Part shown: in pieces, positions 43,005 to 51,014 of the stretch | How the letters are laid out: every line of letters starts with the position of its first letter | How positions within the stretch are numbered: position 1 is the stretch's first letter | Program-made: the position numbers and the translations under genes | Source: Pseudomonadales bacterium | GTDB lineage: Bacteria > Pseudomonadota > Gammaproteobacteria > Pseudomonadales > Ketobacteraceae | Direction: 5' to 3' | DNA length: 64,000 nt | Assembly: GCA_020062665.1 (NCBI GenBank) | Contig: JAGUVW010000013.1 | Coordinates: 248,001-312,000, forward strand | Notes under the pieces: generated by a model | The model's input: the letters and a program-made list of their open reading frames with translations, nothing else | The model's database searches: none | What the model was told of the DNA's origin: nothing

Positions 43005-45371
43005 TCAGGCCGTAGCTACCACTGCTTCGCGTCGTTCGCTGTCCACCCGCGCGGACACCACGGACACAGCTATACCATTCACCACTGCCATGCCAGTGAG
43101 CGCATCCACCACCTGGTCGTCGGTGATGTCGTTCATGCTGACGCCCGGTTTTTTACGTGCGATCGCCAATTCGACGCCGTCGCGATCATGGCCCCAGCCA
43201 TGCGGCATGCTCACCACGCCCGGCATGATGTCGTCGCACACCCACACCGGCAACTTCACCCTGCCGACGCGGGAGGTGACCCACACCTGCTCGCCATCTT
43301 GCAGCTGCAGACGTTCCGCGTCGCGGGAATGCATCATCAGATTGCAGCGCGGCTTGCCTTTGATCAGGCGCTCGCTGTTGTGCATCCAGGAATTGTTGCT
43401 GCGCACGTGACGGCGACCGATCAGCAACAGCTCATCGCGCCCGATGCCGGTGTCGAGACTGGCACGCAGACGGGCCAGATCCTGCACGAATCGCGCCGGC
43501 GCCACATCGATCCTGCCGTCGCGCGTGAAGATGCGCTGATCCAGCATGGGTGTCAGTGCGCCCAGATCGATGCCGTGCGGGTGTTGCTTCAGCAAGGCCA
43601 GATCCAGCGGCGGAATATGTGGTGGCCGCTGGCTGCCATAGGCGGTGGCCTGCAACGCGCGATAGAGCAGCGAACTGCTGGGCAGCATGCGCAGCAGCAT
43701 GGCATGCACGCCACGCCGCATGCGCCGCGAGAAACGGGTTTTACCCAGCACACGATTGACGGCATGAACACTGTTGAAGCCCTTGCCGTAAGGACCGAGC
43801 CGGATCAGCCAGTCCAGCATGCCTTCATCAGCGAGCCGGCGAATCCACTGCAACTTGCGCCGCGCGAACACAGCCTGGGTTGGCGTGCGCGATTCCACAC
43901 GGGCCGTGAGCTCCGCCAGAATTTCCCAGTCGTGCAGCGCATCCTTGTCCCGCTGCAACAGTGGTGGCGAATATTTCACGGTATTGCGCACCGCCACTGC
44001 ATGCAGCGCCAGCTCGAAGTGGCCATGTTCCAGCGGCCCGGTGGGCGGCAGGATGTAATGGGCAAAGCGCGAAGTCTCGTTTTTGTAGATGTCGATGCTT
44101 ACCACCAGTTCCAGCTGCGCAAACGCTGCTTCCAGCCGCTTGCCGTTGGGCACCGACAACACCGGATTGCCCGCGTGCACGATCATGGCGCGGATCTGAT
44201 CTTTTCCCGGCGTGAAGATTTCATCCGCCATCGTCGCCACCGGCATTTCGCCCGCGAATTCCGGCAGACTGCGCGTGCGGCTGCGCCACTTGTCGAAGGT
44301 GCCGGTTTCGCCCGCCAATGCTGCGAGCGCCACCAGATCCACCGCCGGCAGCGTGAACATCAGGCCGCCTGCTTTGTCGAGATTGCCGGTGACAATATTG
44401 AGCGCGTAGATGAGCCAGGCATTGAGTCCGCTGAACATGGAGGTGCTGATGCCCACCCGTCCATAGGCGGCAGCCGATTCAGCGCGGGCAAATTCCCGCG
44501 CCAGCCGGCGGATGGTGTCGGCCGCGACACCGGTATGACCACTGACGAATTCCGGGGTGTACGGCGCGCAGGCCTGCTGCAGCTGTTCTACGTGAACGAC
44601 TTTTCCTTCTGCTGCGCCCAGGCAATCCAGCTGTTCTTCAAATATCACCTGCAGCAATGCCAGCAACAACAGACTGTCAGTGCCAGGGCGGATGAAATGA
44701 TGCTCGTCTGCCAGCGCTGCCGTTTCAGTGCGACGGGGATCGAACACTACGAACTTGCCACCACGCTTGTTGAGCTGCTTCAAACGTTCGCGAAAATTCG
44801 GCGCGGTCATCACGCTGCCATTGGACGAAAGCGGATTGGCACCGAAACAGAGGAAATAGCCTGTGCGATCGATGTCGGGAATGGGAAAGTTGGCGAAGTG
44901 ACCGAACATCTCCAGGCAGGCCAGCATGTGCGGCAACTGATCGCAGGAGGTGGCGGAAAAACGTGAGCGCGTACCCAGCGCCTTGATGAACGGCGCCAGC
45001 ATCAACAACGCGCCGTGATTGTGGGCGGTGGGATTGCCCACGTACAAGCCGACCGCGTTGTTACCATGCAACCACTGGATCTCGCGAATCTTGTCACCCA
45101 CTTCATCCAGCGCCTGTTGCCAGCTGATTTCCTGCCAGCCTGCGTCGGTGCGTTTCAGCGGTTTACGTACACGGTCGGGATCGAACTGCAGATCCTGCAG
45201 CGCCACCGCTTTGGGGCAGATGTAACCCTGACTGAGCGGATCATCCGGGTCACCCTTGATCGACAGAATTTTATCGCCGTGATGCTGGATCACGATACCG
45301 CAACTGGCTTCGCAAATGTTGCAGGTACGAAAATGGGTTTGAACATCCGGTTCGGTTGGGCGCTGAGTCAT
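43005..45371 (-). CDS. Stand-alone molybdopterin oxidoreductase (DMSO-reductase family)
   Basis: ATG 45371, behind GAGGGAAAC, gives 788 residues. A 4Fe-4S cluster motif is formed by Cys17, Cys20, Cys24 (CNICEASC) and Cys52 (ICPKAV). TSCDQLPHML, FGANPLSSNGSV and FDPRRTETA follow, as in the Mo-bis-PGD domain. There is no Tat signal, so it is cytoplasmic. No FeS or membrane subunit is adjacent, so it belongs to the single-subunit, assimilatory-type group. It might oxidise or reduce an intermediate of the local pathway. The substrate cannot be told. Confidence 0.85.
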   Translation of the reverse strand: MTQRPTEPDVQTHFRTCNICEASCGIVIQHHGDKILSIKGDPDDPLSQGYICPKAVALQDLQFDPDRVRKPLKRTDAGWQEISWQQALDEVGDKIREIQWLHGNNAVGLYVGNPTAHNHGALLMLAPFIKALGTRSRFSATSCDQLPHMLACLEMFGHFANFPIPDIDRTGYFLCFGANPLSSNGSVMTAPNFRERLKQLNKRGGKFVVFDPRRTETAALADEHHFIRPGTDSLLLLALLQVIFEEQLDCLGAAEGKVVHVEQLQQACAPYTPEFVSGHTGVAADTIRRLAREFARAESAAAYGRVGISTSMFSGLNAWLIYALNIVTGNLDKAGGLMFTLPAVDLVALAALAGETGTFDKWRSRTRSLPEFAGEMPVATMADEIFTPGKDQIRAMIVHAGNPVLSVPNGKRLEAAFAQLELVVSIDIYKNETSRFAHYILPPTGPLEHGHFELALHAVAVRNTVKYSPPLLQRDKDALHDWEILAELTARVESRTPTQAVFARRKLQWIRRLADEGMLDWLIRLGPYGKGFNSVHAVNRVLGKTRFSRRMRRGVHAMLLRMLPSSSLLYRALQATAYGSQRPPHIPPLDLALLKQHPHGIDLGALTPMLDQRIFTRDGRIDVAPARFVQDLARLRASLDTGIGRDELLLIGRRHVRSNNSWMHNSERLIKGKPRCNLMMHSRDAERLQLQDGEQVWVTSRVGRVKLPVWVCDDIMPGVVSMPHGWGHDRDGVELAIARKKPGVSMNDITDDQVVDALTGMAVVNGIAVSVVSARVDSERREAVVATA

Positions 45372-45439
45372 GACGTTTCCCTCTGCAAATATATTCCGCG
45401 ACAGCGTTATGGTTGTGTGCAAAGTGTTGCTGTTTGACA

Positions 45440-45463
45440 GCGGAATACAATGACCTATTCCGC
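45440..45463. repeat. 8-bp inverted repeat upstream of the molybdopterin oxidoreductase
   Basis: GCGGAATA and TATTCCGC are separated by 8 bp, 69 bp ahead of the start at 45371. It could be a regulator site; no T-run is present. Confidence 0.5.
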
Positions 45464-45502
45464 CAACACTGAAGCTGCTTCAGGTCACTGCGGTGTGTCG
45501 CG

Positions 45503-46468
45503 TCAACGTTTGTTCATCCCCACCAACTCAGAACGACCCAGAATGGCTTTGGTCAGCGCCCGGGTAACCAGTGTGGACGATTTTCCCTGCAGCCGCCGCT
45601 TGGCTTCCACATAGGAAGGCCCATAGCGCAGCACTGCCGGCACCAGCGGCTCCGCCAGGCTCACCATGCGACGCCCCTGCTCGAACAGGAAACGCTCCCG
45701 CCGGCCCCAGGGCAAACGGAATTCCTCGCGCAGACGGGGCGGCAGCGTCGCGGCGGTCACCACTTTCAGCCAGTACATGGCCGGTGTCAGCACCACGTGC
45801 AGCGGATCAAACAGAAACGCCGCCAGTTCGCGGGTGGCATCGGTCACCGCCAGCTGATCGGAATTCCACATGCTGCGGTTGTATTCCATGAACTCGTCCC
45901 AGTTGCGCGGCAGGATGGCGTCGGGAATGCCAAACATGTAGGCAAACAGCCGGGTTTCTTCGTAAAAGCGGTGTTTCTCCTGCGGTGTCAGCGGGCCGTT
46001 GAACAGCTCATGCATCATCACCGACGTGTCCCACAGCGTGGCATGAACCCACAGCATGGCGTTGGCTTCATTCGCGAGATAATCACTGCCCGGCTCGAAT
46101 GCACCGGCGTGCTCCGCCATCTTGCCGCGAATTTTTTCATGCACGTTGTGCACGATGCGCGCCTGGTGAATGGCCTGCTCCAGATTGCCGTACACAATCG
46201 AAATCACCGTGGTGAACGTGCGCTTCGCGCGTCCCAGCGGATCATGGCGGGTGTGGGAATGTTCATCAACACCGCGCGTCACCCAGGGATGGGCGATCTG
46301 CAGCAGCAGCGCGCGGCCGGAACCGTGAGCACCGAACAAGGCATGGCGCGAGATGCGCCACATCATCGAATCCGGGCCGAACAGCCCGGCCTGAGGATCG
46401 GTCACTTTCGTCGCGGCGAATTCCAGTTGCTGCTCGAACAGGTCGCGGGTGATTTCGATGGCTGCCAT
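45503..46468 (-). CDS. MpaB/Lcp-type oxygenase-fold protein (DUF2236)
   Basis: ATG 46468 with AAGGGA upstream gives 321 residues; an in-frame ATG 30 bases earlier is possible. The core motif IAHPWVTRGVDEHS (His60, His70) followed by RHDPLGRAKRTF is the DUF2236 signature. This family includes latex-clearing protein Lcp and the farnesyl-cleaving oxygenase MpaB, both acting on isoprenoid chains. The length matches the short bacterial members, most of which are uncharacterised. It lies between the molybdopterin enzyme and the ferredoxin, 2.6 kb from the RoxA-like cytochrome. An isoprenoid role is suggestive but unproven. Confidence 0.8.
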   Translation of the reverse strand: MAAIEITRDLFEQQLEFAATKVTDPQAGLFGPDSMMWRISRHALFGAHGSGRALLLQIAHPWVTRGVDEHSHTRHDPLGRAKRTFTTVISIVYGNLEQAIHQARIVHNVHEKIRGKMAEHAGAFEPGSDYLANEANAMLWVHATLWDTSVMMHELFNGPLTPQEKHRFYEETRLFAYMFGIPDAILPRNWDEFMEYNRSMWNSDQLAVTDATRELAAFLFDPLHVVLTPAMYWLKVVTAATLPPRLREEFRLPWGRRERFLFEQGRRMVSLAEPLVPAVLRYGPSYVEAKRRLQGKSSTLVTRALTKAILGRSELVGMNKR

Positions 46469-46671
46469 GGTTGGTGTTCCCTTGGGTAACTGCACCATGA
46501 CTTCAGTTTAGTGGACGAAAAGACGGTGAATTTCGAGCGCCACGGCGAAACTGCGACCGCACAGCGCAGAGCAGTCACCACACAGGCATTCTCTTGAATC
46601 GCAACAGGAATTGGCTGCTGGCTTTTAGCGCCAATACTACATGGTGTGGAATGTCAGGCCGACAAAACGAA

Positions 46672-46698
46672 AAATCCGCAGCACAGGACTGCGGATTT
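46672..46698 (-). terminator. Intrinsic terminator of the ferredoxin gene
   Basis: AAATCCGCAG / CTGCGGATTT, 10-bp stem with a 7-nt loop, followed on the minus strand by TTTT. It is 24 bp beyond the ferredoxin stop. The rest of the gap 46469-46721 holds nothing recognised. Confidence 0.85.
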
Positions 46699-46721
46699 CG
46701 CTGGTGCGGGAAAGGAATGGC

Positions 46722-47042
46722 TCAGTAGCACTGTTTGGCGATGGTCACCACCATGCCATCCATGTCGTCGGTGACGGTGACCTGACAGGACAGGCGGGAA
46801 TTGGGCTTGAACACGTCGGTGCTGGTCACCAGCTGGTTTTCGTCTTCATTGCGCTCGCCCACTTTGCCAAACCAGTCCGCCTCCAGATACACGTGACAGG
46901 TGGAGCAGGAGCACACACCGCCGCACACCGCTTCGATGTCGCTGTAGCCGTTGTCGCGCAGGGCTTCCATCAGGGTTTCGCCGCTCTTGGCCTTCAGGGT
47001 TGAAACTTTTCCAGCTAAATCGGTGACTTGAATATTGGGCAT
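46722..47042 (-). CDS. [2Fe-2S] ferredoxin, adrenodoxin/putidaredoxin type
   Basis: This 106-residue ferredoxin has the cluster ligands Cys40, Cys46, Cys49 (CX5CX2C) and Cys86 in RLSCQV, the spacing of vertebrate-type ferredoxins that serve P450s. An extra Cys44 lies inside the loop. It is divergent from a ferredoxin reductase; a perfect GTATAC-type palindrome between them matches the one before the P450 operon 8.8 kb away. It should carry electrons from the reductase to the P450 at 39031. Confidence 0.93.
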   Translation of the reverse strand: MPNIQVTDLAGKVSTLKAKSGETLMEALRDNGYSDIEAVCGGVCSCSTCHVYLEADWFGKVGERNEDENQLVTSTDVFKPNSRLSCQVTVTDDMDGMVVTIAKQCY

Positions 47043-47175
47043 GGCCCTACTCCTATCTTGGTACTAAAGCCTTTTGTTGTTTTGATCCCGGTTCAGGGTG
47101 CATCATCCCGCCCGCGCCATCCATTTTCCGGGACGTTTGTCCACACGAAAAAAATGGCAATGGGGCTTGCGTTGG

Positions 47176-47194
47176 AAGTATACACCGTATACTT
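47176..47194. promoter_or_regulatory. GTATAC-N3-GTATAC operator, site 3 (perfect)
   Basis: AAGTATACACCGTATACTT is a perfect palindrome apart from the central base triplet, between the divergent ferredoxin and ferredoxin-reductase genes. TATACT occurs once on each strand within it, so a bound protein would cover the -10 box in both directions. TTGCGT at 47167 is a possible plus-strand -35 with a 16-bp spacer. Confidence 0.72.
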
Positions 47195-47284
47195 TATCCA
47201 GCATAAAATCAAGCGGTGCATCCGCCAAAAAATGCCCATAACAAGCCCCAAAAGACTTTGTAACGACGCTGTAGGGAACCTGCC

Positions 47285-48535
47285 ATGTCCACATCAAACC
47301 CAACCTGTCTGATCATCGGTGCCAGCCATGCCGGCGCCTCCCTGGCCACGGCTGTCCGCAAGGAAGGCTGGGCCGGTCGCATCCTGGTGATCGGCGACGA
47401 AACCGTACTGCCCTATCACCGCCCGCCCCTGTCCAAAGCCCTGCTGATGGGGGAAAAGACCGCCGACCAGATCGAGATCTTCAAGGCATCGGTGTACGAA
47501 AAATCCAATATCGAATTCAAACTGGGCGTGAGCGCGGAGAGCATCGACCGCAAGCACAAAACCGTGCTGCTCAACAACGGCGAAACCATCGCTTATGACA
47601 AGCTGGCCCTGTGCACCGGCGCCCGCGTGCGCAAGCTGGACATTCCCGGCGCCAGTCTGAAAGGCGTGCACTACCTGCGCACGCTGGCGGATGCCCAGGC
47701 CATTCAGGCGGACGTGAAAGCCGGCGGCAAGGCGGTGATCGTGGGCGGTGGTTATATCGGCCTGGAAACCGCGGCGTCCCTGCGCAAACTCGGCATGGAA
47801 GTGACTGTGCTGGAAATGATGAACCGCATTCTGGAACGGGTGACGGCGCCGGAACTGTCCGCCTATTACAGCGATCTGCACGCCCGTCACGGCGTGAGCA
47901 TAGTGGTGAATGCCCAGGCGCTGGAACTGCGCGGCAAGGAGCGCGTGCAGCAGGTGGTATGCAATGAAAATCGCGTGCTGGATGCGGATCTGGTGATCAT
48001 CGGCATCGGCGTGATTCCCAACACCGAACTGGCAGCCGCCGCCGGCCTCGAAATCAACAACGGCGTGGTGGTGGACGACTGCGCGCAAACTGCCGACGCC
48101 GACATCGTGGCGGTGGGCGATTGCACCAATCATCCCAACGATCTGCTGGGCTATCGCCTGCGGCTGGAATCCGTTCCCAACGCGATGGAGCAAGCGAAAG
48201 CAGCGGCGGCTTCCATCTGCGGCCAGAAAAAACCCTATCACGCCCTGCCCTGGTTCTGGTCCGACCAGTACAACGCCAAACTGCAAATCGCCGGCATGAA
48301 TCGCGGTTACGAGCGCGTGGTGATTCGCGGCGTGCCGTCCACTGATCAGTTCGTGGCGTGGTATCTGAAAGGCGACCAGATTCTGGCGGCGGATTGCATC
48401 AACAGTCCGAAGGAATTCATGGCAGCGAAGAAAATCATCGCGCAGAAGCTGGTGCTGAAGGAAAGCGATCTGGCGGATACCGGTGTGGATCTGAACGCGT
48501 TGATACCCAAGGACAGCGCTGGCACCACCGCCTAA
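47285..48535 (+). CDS. NAD(P)H-dependent ferredoxin reductase (putidaredoxin-reductase type)
   Basis: This 416-residue FAD enzyme starts behind AGGGA. It has IIGASHAGAS for FAD, the HRPPLSKALL segment near 50, VIVGGGYIGLETAASL for NAD(P)H at about 150, ADIVAVGDC near 280, and the C-terminal DQFVAWYLKGDQ of class-I P450 reductases. It is divergent from the ferredoxin gene and shares an operator with it and the P450. Together the three form a complete class-I P450 chain. Confidence 0.92.
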   Translation: MSTSNPTCLIIGASHAGASLATAVRKEGWAGRILVIGDETVLPYHRPPLSKALLMGEKTADQIEIFKASVYEKSNIEFKLGVSAESIDRKHKTVLLNNGETIAYDKLALCTGARVRKLDIPGASLKGVHYLRTLADAQAIQADVKAGGKAVIVGGGYIGLETAASLRKLGMEVTVLEMMNRILERVTAPELSAYYSDLHARHGVSIVVNAQALELRGKERVQQVVCNENRVLDADLVIIGIGVIPNTELAAAAGLEINNGVVVDDCAQTADADIVAVGDCTNHPNDLLGYRLRLESVPNAMEQAKAAAASICGQKKPYHALPWFWSDQYNAKLQIAGMNRGYERVVIRGVPSTDQFVAWYLKGDQILAADCINSPKEFMAAKKIIAQKLVLKESDLADTGVDLNALIPKDSAGTTA

Positions 48536-48569
48536 GCCAGCCAGTCTATTTTTTTGCTTTCCACCTGAA

Positions 48570-48600
48570 AAGGGAATCGTCCGCGCCGGGCGATTCCCTT
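48570..48600. terminator. Bidirectional terminator after the ferredoxin reductase gene
   Basis: AAGGGAATCG / CGATTCCCTT with an 11-nt loop, flanked by A-runs and T-runs, separates the reductase from the convergent hydrolase gene. Confidence 0.8.
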
Positions 48601-48607
48601 TGTCATT

Positions 48608-49549
48608 TCACACCGGCACGTGCTTGCGTAGAAACGCGATCTGATCCGTCACATTGCGCTCGAACCAGGCGCCCAGGTAGATCTCGAAATGCCCGGTGTC
48701 GTAGCGTTTCACTTCGCCTTTGGGTGCCCGCGTCGCATGCCGCAGCGTGGCTTTCGCCGGTGCCACACTGTCGTGCTCACAGACGCTGAACAGGATCGGA
48801 CATTTCACGTCCTTTGCCCGCAGGCCGGGACGGTGTAGCGGAATCTGCAGACCGATCCGCGCCGGCACATGCAAATGTATGTCTGGCAGGCCGGATGCAC
48901 GAACCAGCGCATAGTAGCCATCCAGCGCATCCACCGCAGTCATCAGCGCCGTTTCGCCGGGTTGCCCCACCGTGGGCACCCGCACCGGCGCCAGACCCAG
49001 CTTCTCTGCCATCCGATCCCGCAAGGCCAGCGCAGTGATCTTCAGATTGGTTAGCCAGGGGATCGCCAGCACCGACGCCGGGCCGTCGGTGAACAGGCAC
49101 TGTGCGATGGCGGCGGCGATGCGGGAATCGTCTGCCGCCGTGACGATGGCGTGGCCTCCGCCGAACGAGGTTCCCCATACGATCACCCGCGCAGGGTCCA
49201 CCTCCGGCAGGGTACGGGCAAAGGCCACAGCGGCCCGCCAGTCTTCCAGCTGGCTGGGAATATCCAGCAGTTCGCGGGGCTCGCCGCCGCTGTCGCCGAA
49301 ATAGCGGTAGTCGAACACCAGACAGGCATAGCCCGCCGCGCAGAAGCGCTCGGCAAAGGGCGCCAGGCACATCTGCTTGATGCCGCCCAGGCCGTGGGCC
49401 ATCACCACCATCGGCACCGGCCGGCTCCGGGAAGCACCTTGGGGCCGGTAGAACCAGGCGTGACAGGTTTCGCCGCCCGACCGAAAGCGGACATCCGTTC
49501 TTTCGATGGCCGCCGGGGCGACTGCGGTTACCGGGTTTTCAGATGGCAT
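48608..49549 (-). CDS. Alpha/beta hydrolase (dienelactone/X-prolyl peptidase-like)
   Basis: This 313-residue hydrolase has AHGLGGIKQ as oxyanion-hole loop, FDYRYFGDSGGEPR, the nucleophile elbow GTSFGGGHA near residue 115, a late EHDSVAP Asp, and a TGHFEIY His near the C-terminus. There is no signal peptide. It is divergent from a TetR-family gene whose operator-like dyads lie in the 75-bp gap, so it is the likely target of that regulator. An ester, lactone or thioester substrate is probable. Confidence 0.85.
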   Translation of the reverse strand: MPSENPVTAVAPAAIERTDVRFRSGGETCHAWFYRPQGASRSRPVPMVVMAHGLGGIKQMCLAPFAERFCAAGYACLVFDYRYFGDSGGEPRELLDIPSQLEDWRAAVAFARTLPEVDPARVIVWGTSFGGGHAIVTAADDSRIAAAIAQCLFTDGPASVLAIPWLTNLKITALALRDRMAEKLGLAPVRVPTVGQPGETALMTAVDALDGYYALVRASGLPDIHLHVPARIGLQIPLHRPGLRAKDVKCPILFSVCEHDSVAPAKATLRHATRAPKGEVKRYDTGHFEIYLGAWFERNVTDQIAFLRKHVPV

Positions 49550-49570
49550 GAGCCAAACCTCTTAAACGGT

Positions 49571-49616
49571 ATTCAAGAATGTGCAGGCTACCCGCCTTCT
49601 TGAATGTCTGTCAAGA
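49571..49616. promoter_or_regulatory. TetR-type operator dyads between divergent genes
   Basis: ATTCAAGAA (49571) is exactly mirrored by TTCTTGAAT (49597), and TCTTGA (49598) pairs again with TCAAGA (49611). The three half-sites lie between the hydrolase and the TetR gene. The right arm covers ATG 49604, which supports ATG 49625 as the regulator start. Confidence 0.6.
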
Positions 49617-49624
49617 TAGCCGCC

Positions 49625-50176
49625 ATGCCAAGCAACCGACGCGCCCAGCCCCAGGCCGAAAAGCGGGCCGAACTCATTTCCGCCGCCCGCGATCTGTTCG
49701 TGCAGGACGGTTACGACCCCACCCCCATGAACCGGATCGCCCAGAAAGCGGGCGTCACCCCCAACACGATCTACTGGTATTTCAAGGATAAGGACGAATT
49801 GCTGCTGGCAGTGCTGGACGCCTTGCTGCAGGAAGATATGGCGGCCTACGACCCCGTCAGCCAGTGGCCGTTGGCCGACCAGATGGTGTGGCTGGTGGGG
49901 CGCCTGCGCCAGACCAGCACCCTCATGGCCACGGTGCACAGTCGCATCCGGGTATCACCCGCCCTGAATGAATGGCACGACCGTTTCCATGCCCTGGTGG
50001 AAGCGCTGCTGCTGGCGCAACTGCCCGGCCCGCTGCCGCCCGCCTCCCGCGACGCCGAGATCCGCATCATCTGCTTCGCCATCGAGGGGCTGGTGTCCCA
50101 TCAGATCGATCCAGTCACCACCCGGCAGACCTGCGAAGCCCTGGCGGCGCGCTGCCTGGTGCTGGCCGGCCGCTGA
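49625..50176 (+). CDS. TetR-family transcriptional regulator
   Basis: The 183-residue form begins MPSNRRAQPQAEKRAELISAA; an ATG 21 bases upstream is in frame but lies in the dyad. The N-terminal TetR helix-turn-helix is RDLFVQDGYDPTPMNRIAQKAGVTPNTIYWYFKDKDELL. The C-terminal ligand domain is not recognised. It likely represses itself and the divergent hydrolase. It could also bind one of the distant operators of this window, but nothing in the sequence shows that. Confidence 0.85.
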   Translation: MPSNRRAQPQAEKRAELISAARDLFVQDGYDPTPMNRIAQKAGVTPNTIYWYFKDKDELLLAVLDALLQEDMAAYDPVSQWPLADQMVWLVGRLRQTSTLMATVHSRIRVSPALNEWHDRFHALVEALLLAQLPGPLPPASRDAEIRIICFAIEGLVSHQIDPVTTRQTCEALAARCLVLAGR

Positions 50177-50284
50177 AAACTCCGGCAGAATCCGGCAAAT
50201 GCCGGCGGACATTCTGCACTGTCCACGCCGGCGCAAACCGCTAAACTGAAGCGCAGACCACACCCCTCGTTTCCAGGGCCAGAC

Positions 50285-50842
50285 ATGATCATCTACGTGC
50301 ATTCCTACGACATCTTCGACCGGGGTACCACCTGGGGCCGTCACCGCGGCGTGACGGATCTGCACCACATCATCCTGGGCACCACCGATTCCGTTACCGA
50401 CATGGTGAGCAGGGTCATCCGTGTCGCCCGCAACCATGGCTCCATCTACACCCTGATTATCAACGCCCACGGCCTGGTGAATGAGCATGGCCTGCCAGTG
50501 GGGAAGGTCTCCCTCAGCGACAGCGATGAACTCAGCACCACCACGGCTACCTTCATGAACCGCCTGGCACCGTATTTCAGTTCGCCCGGCAACGGACTTG
50601 AACTGCACTGCTGCGAAGTGCTGGGCGCCACCGAGGGCTGGACCATGTGCAGCATGCTGGCCCGCAATCTGGGGGTCGATGTCTATGCCTCATCGGCCGT
50701 GCAAAGGGGCGTTTCACCCTGGTACTCATCAACCCCTTCCGACACCTGGGGCCGCTTCGAAGGCCTCACCTACCGCTTTCAGCCGAATGGCCAGTACGGA
50801 AACGCCGAAGCCGACCTGCGCGCCCGCGGCCTGCACGAGTGA
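50285..50842 (+). CDS. Small protein with caspase-like (DUF4347-type) fold features
   Basis: The 185-residue protein has a hydrophobic beta strand ending in His (LIINAHGLVNEHG, His62) and a second strand ending in a Cys pair (LELHCCEVLG, Cys109-Cys110), then LGVDVYASSAVQRG. His-Gly and Cys after consecutive strands is the arrangement of clan-CD peptidases and of DUF4347 domains. The family link is weak, and the protein stands alone without signal peptide, repeats or known target. No partner is adjacent. Confidence 0.5.
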   Translation: MIIYVHSYDIFDRGTTWGRHRGVTDLHHIILGTTDSVTDMVSRVIRVARNHGSIYTLIINAHGLVNEHGLPVGKVSLSDSDELSTTTATFMNRLAPYFSSPGNGLELHCCEVLGATEGWTMCSMLARNLGVDVYASSAVQRGVSPWYSSTPSDTWGRFEGLTYRFQPNGQYGNAEADLRARGLHE

Positions 50843-50907
50843 AATCAGCACTTTGAATTCACAGGGGAAAGGCGCGCTGGATGCGCTTATTCCCGCGACC
50901 ACCCATA

Positions 50908-50938
50908 TATGCAATCTAATTGCAATATTAGTGCATAT
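50908..50938. promoter_or_regulatory. Three-box TGCA operator, site B
   Basis: TGCA boxes start at 50910, 50921 and 50932 (11-bp steps) in an AT-rich island. A good sigma-70 promoter overlaps it: TTGCAA at 50920-50925, 17 bp, TATACT at 50943-50948. As at site A, the middle box forms the -35 element. It precedes the ChsH2-like operon. Confidence 0.72.
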
Positions 50939-51014
50939 TTCTTATACTCGGCTTAAAAAGCACCCCTGACACTTCAAGCACTCACGCTTCAAACCAGAAC
51001 ACGAGGGAAACCCC

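Noticed and set aside
43005-45371. Assigning the molybdoenzyme as steroid C25 dehydrogenase
   Set aside because: Those enzymes have FeS and haem subunits and a Tat signal on the alpha subunit; none is here.
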